From: Flavobacteriales bacterium UBA7430
GTDB taxonomy: Bacteria > Bacteroidota > Bacteroidia > Flavobacteriales > UBA7430
Assembly (NCBI GenBank): GCA_002478765.1
Contig: DLQO01000028.1
Location: 1-37,258, forward strand
Reading direction: 5' to 3'
DNA length: 37,258 nt
Shown piece by piece: positions 35,043 through 37,258 of the stretch (the first letter of the stretch is position 1; the number at the start of each line of letters is the position of its first letter). Position numbers and translations under genes: made by a program. Under the pieces are notes generated by a model, which was not told the origin of the DNA, ran no database searches, and was given only the letters and a program-made list of their open reading frames with translations.

Positions 35043-37226
35043 TCAATACACCAAATCCATTTCTTCAATGAGATGCGTCGCACCTGCGTATTTATCGACG
35101 ATAAATAACACATAGCGAATGTCGCAGGATATCGTTCTTTGCAACTCAGGCTCGAAGGCAATATCACCACTCATGGCCTCCCAATTGCCGTCAAAAGCCG
35201 TTCCTATGAGGTGTCCTTTTGCATTGATCACTGGCGATCCAGAATTTCCTCCAGTGATGTCGGTGTTGTGGATGAAATTGACAATCAAATCTCCATTCTC
35301 ATCGGCATAAGGGCCGTAGTCTTTTGTTTCGTGCAAATCAATCAACTTTTGAGGGATATCAAATTCATGGTCTCCAGGCACAAACTTCTCCATCACACCA
35401 TCCAAAGTCGTCTCGAAGTCGTAATGTACGGCATCTGCTGGCACATAATCACCCACCGTACCGTAGGTGGTTCTCATGGAAAAGTTCGCGTTCGGGTAAT
35501 AGGTCTTTTCTGGGTTCATCTTGCGCAGCCCCTCTATAAATAAGCGATTCCCTTTGTTCATGTTTTCATTGGCCTCTGCATTCAAAGAGCTTAAACCAAA
35601 ATAGCTTTGAAACACGGAACTAGAAGCAACATAAGCCAAATCTTTAGCCAACTTCTTTGCATTGGGTGCAGCCATGAATGCGTTGAAGCGTTCTGCATCG
35701 GTGAAATACGATTTGGCATACATTTTAGCCGCATACTTCTCAAAACTACCTTTGAACTTCTTATCTACAAAAGCAAAGAAGCTCGGGTGTTGTGCAGGGT
35801 TAACCTCTGCCTGGTATTTGCCATACAGCCGAGCAAATTGCTCCTCGTCTAAAGCGGCATTGTAGTTCTTAAAATGATCCTCTGCAAAACTTTTTAGCTC
35901 TTCCAATACAAGGGATTTTTCCTCAGCATCTTCCGTATCCATCCACTTCGTTATCATTCGATGTGCTCGATAGGTAAACAGTACGGCATCCGTACCTCTT
36001 ATCCCTACTTCAGCCAGAAATGTAGCTCCCTTTTCTGTTTCGTTGGTCTCGTTATAGGCTTCTTCAACAAGCTCTAGTGCCGCTCCGTATTTTGATTGAT
36101 TTGCCTTGGATGCATTTGCGAACGCCTGAAAGTCTTGTTCTATATCTTGCTTTTTCTCATAAACTCCCAAACGCTTGAGCCCCTTGGACTGTCCGATAAA
36201 GTATTTCCAATAATTGGCCGTTCGGGCATGCTTGGATGCGTATTGGATGCGCACTTTCGGATCGGCATTCATGTGTTTGTTCATGATTTCTAACTTCAAA
36301 TCACGAATGTCCACAATGGTCGGTGCTTTGATGTCTAACAATTGACGAACCCCCCATGAAGTCAGGTAGCGATCGGTAGATCCCGGATAGCCCCAAACCA
36401 TAGTAAAGTCGTTGTTAGATACACCTTCTAATGAAATCGGCAGGTGGTGGTAAAAGGCATTGTTTTTTTCTCTCAGTTCCTTTGTTAAAGGAACGTTTTC
36501 CTCGGCATAGGCAGCAGGGGTTCCGTCAGGAGCGCTGTAAATACGCAACATCGTAAAGTCTCCCGTGTGCCGTGGCCACATCCAGTTGTCTGTATCTCCT
36601 CCGTATTTCCCAAGAGATGAGGGTGGTGCTCCTACCAAACGTATGTCATTAAATCGTTCGTAAAGGAATAGGTAAAACTCATTGCCTTCGTAAAAAGATT
36701 TGACTTGTACGATGTAATCGTTTTCTTCGCCCGCCTCTTCTTTGATGGTTTTAATCGCTTCTTGAATGGCCTTATTTCGATCTGCCTCGGACAAATCCTC
36801 GCTGACTTCTTTTAATACTCGATCGGTAACATCTTCCATGCGAATTAAAAAGTCCACGTATAGCTCTGGATTGGGCAATTCATCGGAGCGATTCATGGCC
36901 CAAAAACCGTCGGTTAAATAATCATTTTCAACAGAGGAATGGCTTTGTATGGAGGTATAGGCACAGTGGTGATTCGTGAGCAATAAGCCTTCACTAGAGA
37001 TGACTTCTCCAGTACAATAACCTCCAAAAACTACAATGGCGTCTTTTAAACTCGATTGATTGATGCTGTAGAGCTCCTCTGCGGTTAATTGCAGACCTGC
37101 GGCTTGCATATCTACTTCATTCAATCGCTTAATGAACATGGGCAACCACATGCCCTCATCAGCTTTAACAACAGTGGGGCTTACCATAAAAATGGCTAGG
37201 GCAACGACTAAAATTCTCTTTAACAT
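35043..37226 (-). CDS. S46 family dipeptidyl-peptidase, DPP7-like
   Basis: An exported serine exopeptidase that removes dipeptides from oligopeptide N-termini. It has 727 residues, the usual size, and a signal peptide (MLKRILVVALAIFMV, cleavage near residue 22). The chymotrypsin-like triad is visible: His86 in TNHHCAY, an Asp in MWPRHTGDF and Ser662 in GNSGSP. Counted from the Ser, Phe678 (+16) matches Phe671 of P. gingivalis DPP11 and Phe664 of DPP7, and Gly680 (+18) stands where DPP11 has Arg673. A Gly there goes with DPP7-type hydrophobic P1 preference rather than acidic. GDNWMWPRHTGDFTM-like and FDGNWEAMSGDI blocks are typical. It faces the M28 lipoprotein across a shared terminator. The position match relies on remembered numbering. 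Confidence 0.94.
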   Translation of the reverse strand: MLKRILVVALAIFMVSPTVVKADEGMWLPMFIKRLNEVDMQAAGLQLTAEELYSINQSSLKDAIVVFGGYCTGEVISSEGLLLTNHHCAYTSIQSHSSVENDYLTDGFWAMNRSDELPNPELYVDFLIRMEDVTDRVLKEVSEDLSEADRNKAIQEAIKTIKEEAGEENDYIVQVKSFYEGNEFYLFLYERFNDIRLVGAPPSSLGKYGGDTDNWMWPRHTGDFTMLRIYSAPDGTPAAYAEENVPLTKELREKNNAFYHHLPISLEGVSNNDFTMVWGYPGSTDRYLTSWGVRQLLDIKAPTIVDIRDLKLEIMNKHMNADPKVRIQYASKHARTANYWKYFIGQSKGLKRLGVYEKKQDIEQDFQAFANASKANQSKYGAALELVEEAYNETNETEKGATFLAEVGIRGTDAVLFTYRAHRMITKWMDTEDAEEKSLVLEELKSFAEDHFKNYNAALDEEQFARLYGKYQAEVNPAQHPSFFAFVDKKFKGSFEKYAAKMYAKSYFTDAERFNAFMAAPNAKKLAKDLAYVASSSVFQSYFGLSSLNAEANENMNKGNRLFIEGLRKMNPEKTYYPNANFSMRTTYGTVGDYVPADAVHYDFETTLDGVMEKFVPGDHEFDIPQKLIDLHETKDYGPYADENGDLIVNFIHNTDITGGNSGSPVINAKGHLIGTAFDGNWEAMSGDIAFEPELQRTISCDIRYVLFIVDKYAGATHLIEEMDLVY

Positions 37227-37258
37227 TTAAATATTATTTATTTTAATACTACATATAA

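Noticed and set aside
35139..35543. A 134-codon plus-strand frame opposite the S46 peptidase
   Set aside because: Antisense to a well-supported gene, with Trp/His/Arg-rich random-looking composition.
1..37258. Search for tRNA/rRNA genes, CRISPR repeats, transposon ends or phage genes
   Set aside because: No tRNA-like T-loop with cloverleaf, no spaced direct repeats, no transposase or integrase motif was found by eye on either strand.

Overview
This 37.3 kb window looks like ordinary chromosome from an aerobic, AT-rich member of the Bacteroidota, most likely a marine or freshwater Flavobacteriales-type organism. The clues are a fused MurF-alanine racemase, DUF4271 beside hemD, DUF4286, an S46 dipeptidyl-peptidase, an SDR-type threonine dehydrogenase, and several TAnnTTTG-type -7 promoter elements. 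O2-dependent HemF, HPPD and homogentisate dioxygenase point to aerobic life. I see no tRNA, rRNA, CRISPR array, insertion sequence, phage gene or integration scar. No gene-free stretch exceeds 300 bases; the longest gaps are about 218-250 bases (leuS/dnaG, DUF4271/gcdH, hmgA/tdh).

Layout. 1-1087: end of hemE, then hemF (heme). 1184-3967: leuS on the minus strand, divergent from dnaG (4218-6140). 6224-7114: a leaderless periplasmic-binding-protein-like gene of unknown role, convergent with and overlapping recJ, which follows rsmI (minus). 9603-12638: tdk and murF-alr. 12665-16121: minus-strand chain rnpA-yidD-ctpA-O-antigen ligase. 16194-17652: minus-strand pair DUF4271-hemD, closed by a strong terminator. 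17884-19059: glutaryl-CoA dehydrogenase, divergent from the DUF4271 gene. 19130-21075: histidine kinase and response regulator, then a small DUF998-like membrane protein and serS. 23171-27971: tightly coupled run lipoprotein-TPR protein-DUF4286-rsmA-mgtE. 28030-28968: a 2-hydroxyacid dehydrogenase. 29023-31343: hppD and hmgA (minus). 31562-34990: tdh, cysS and an M28/glutaminyl-cyclase-like lipoprotein, convergent through a shared terminator with an S46 dipeptidyl-peptidase (35043-37226).

How it fits together. Much of the window is housekeeping: three aminoacyl-tRNA synthetases, primase, RecJ, RNase P protein, two rRNA methyltransferases, heme and peptidoglycan enzymes. A second theme is protein and amino-acid use: an exported dipeptidyl-peptidase and M28 enzyme, then enzymes of tyrosine (HppD, HmgA), threonine (Tdh) and lysine/tryptophan (GcdH) breakdown. 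I do not see a clear-cut new multi-gene system. The best leads are the cytosolic binding-protein-like gene at 6224-7114, the unrecognised lipoprotein/TPR pair coupled to rsmA and mgtE, a potential 5' hairpin in the leuS leader, a palindrome on the tdk promoter, and an odd GC-rich spacer at 21076-21116. Functional calls are from reading motifs by eye; no database search was possible.
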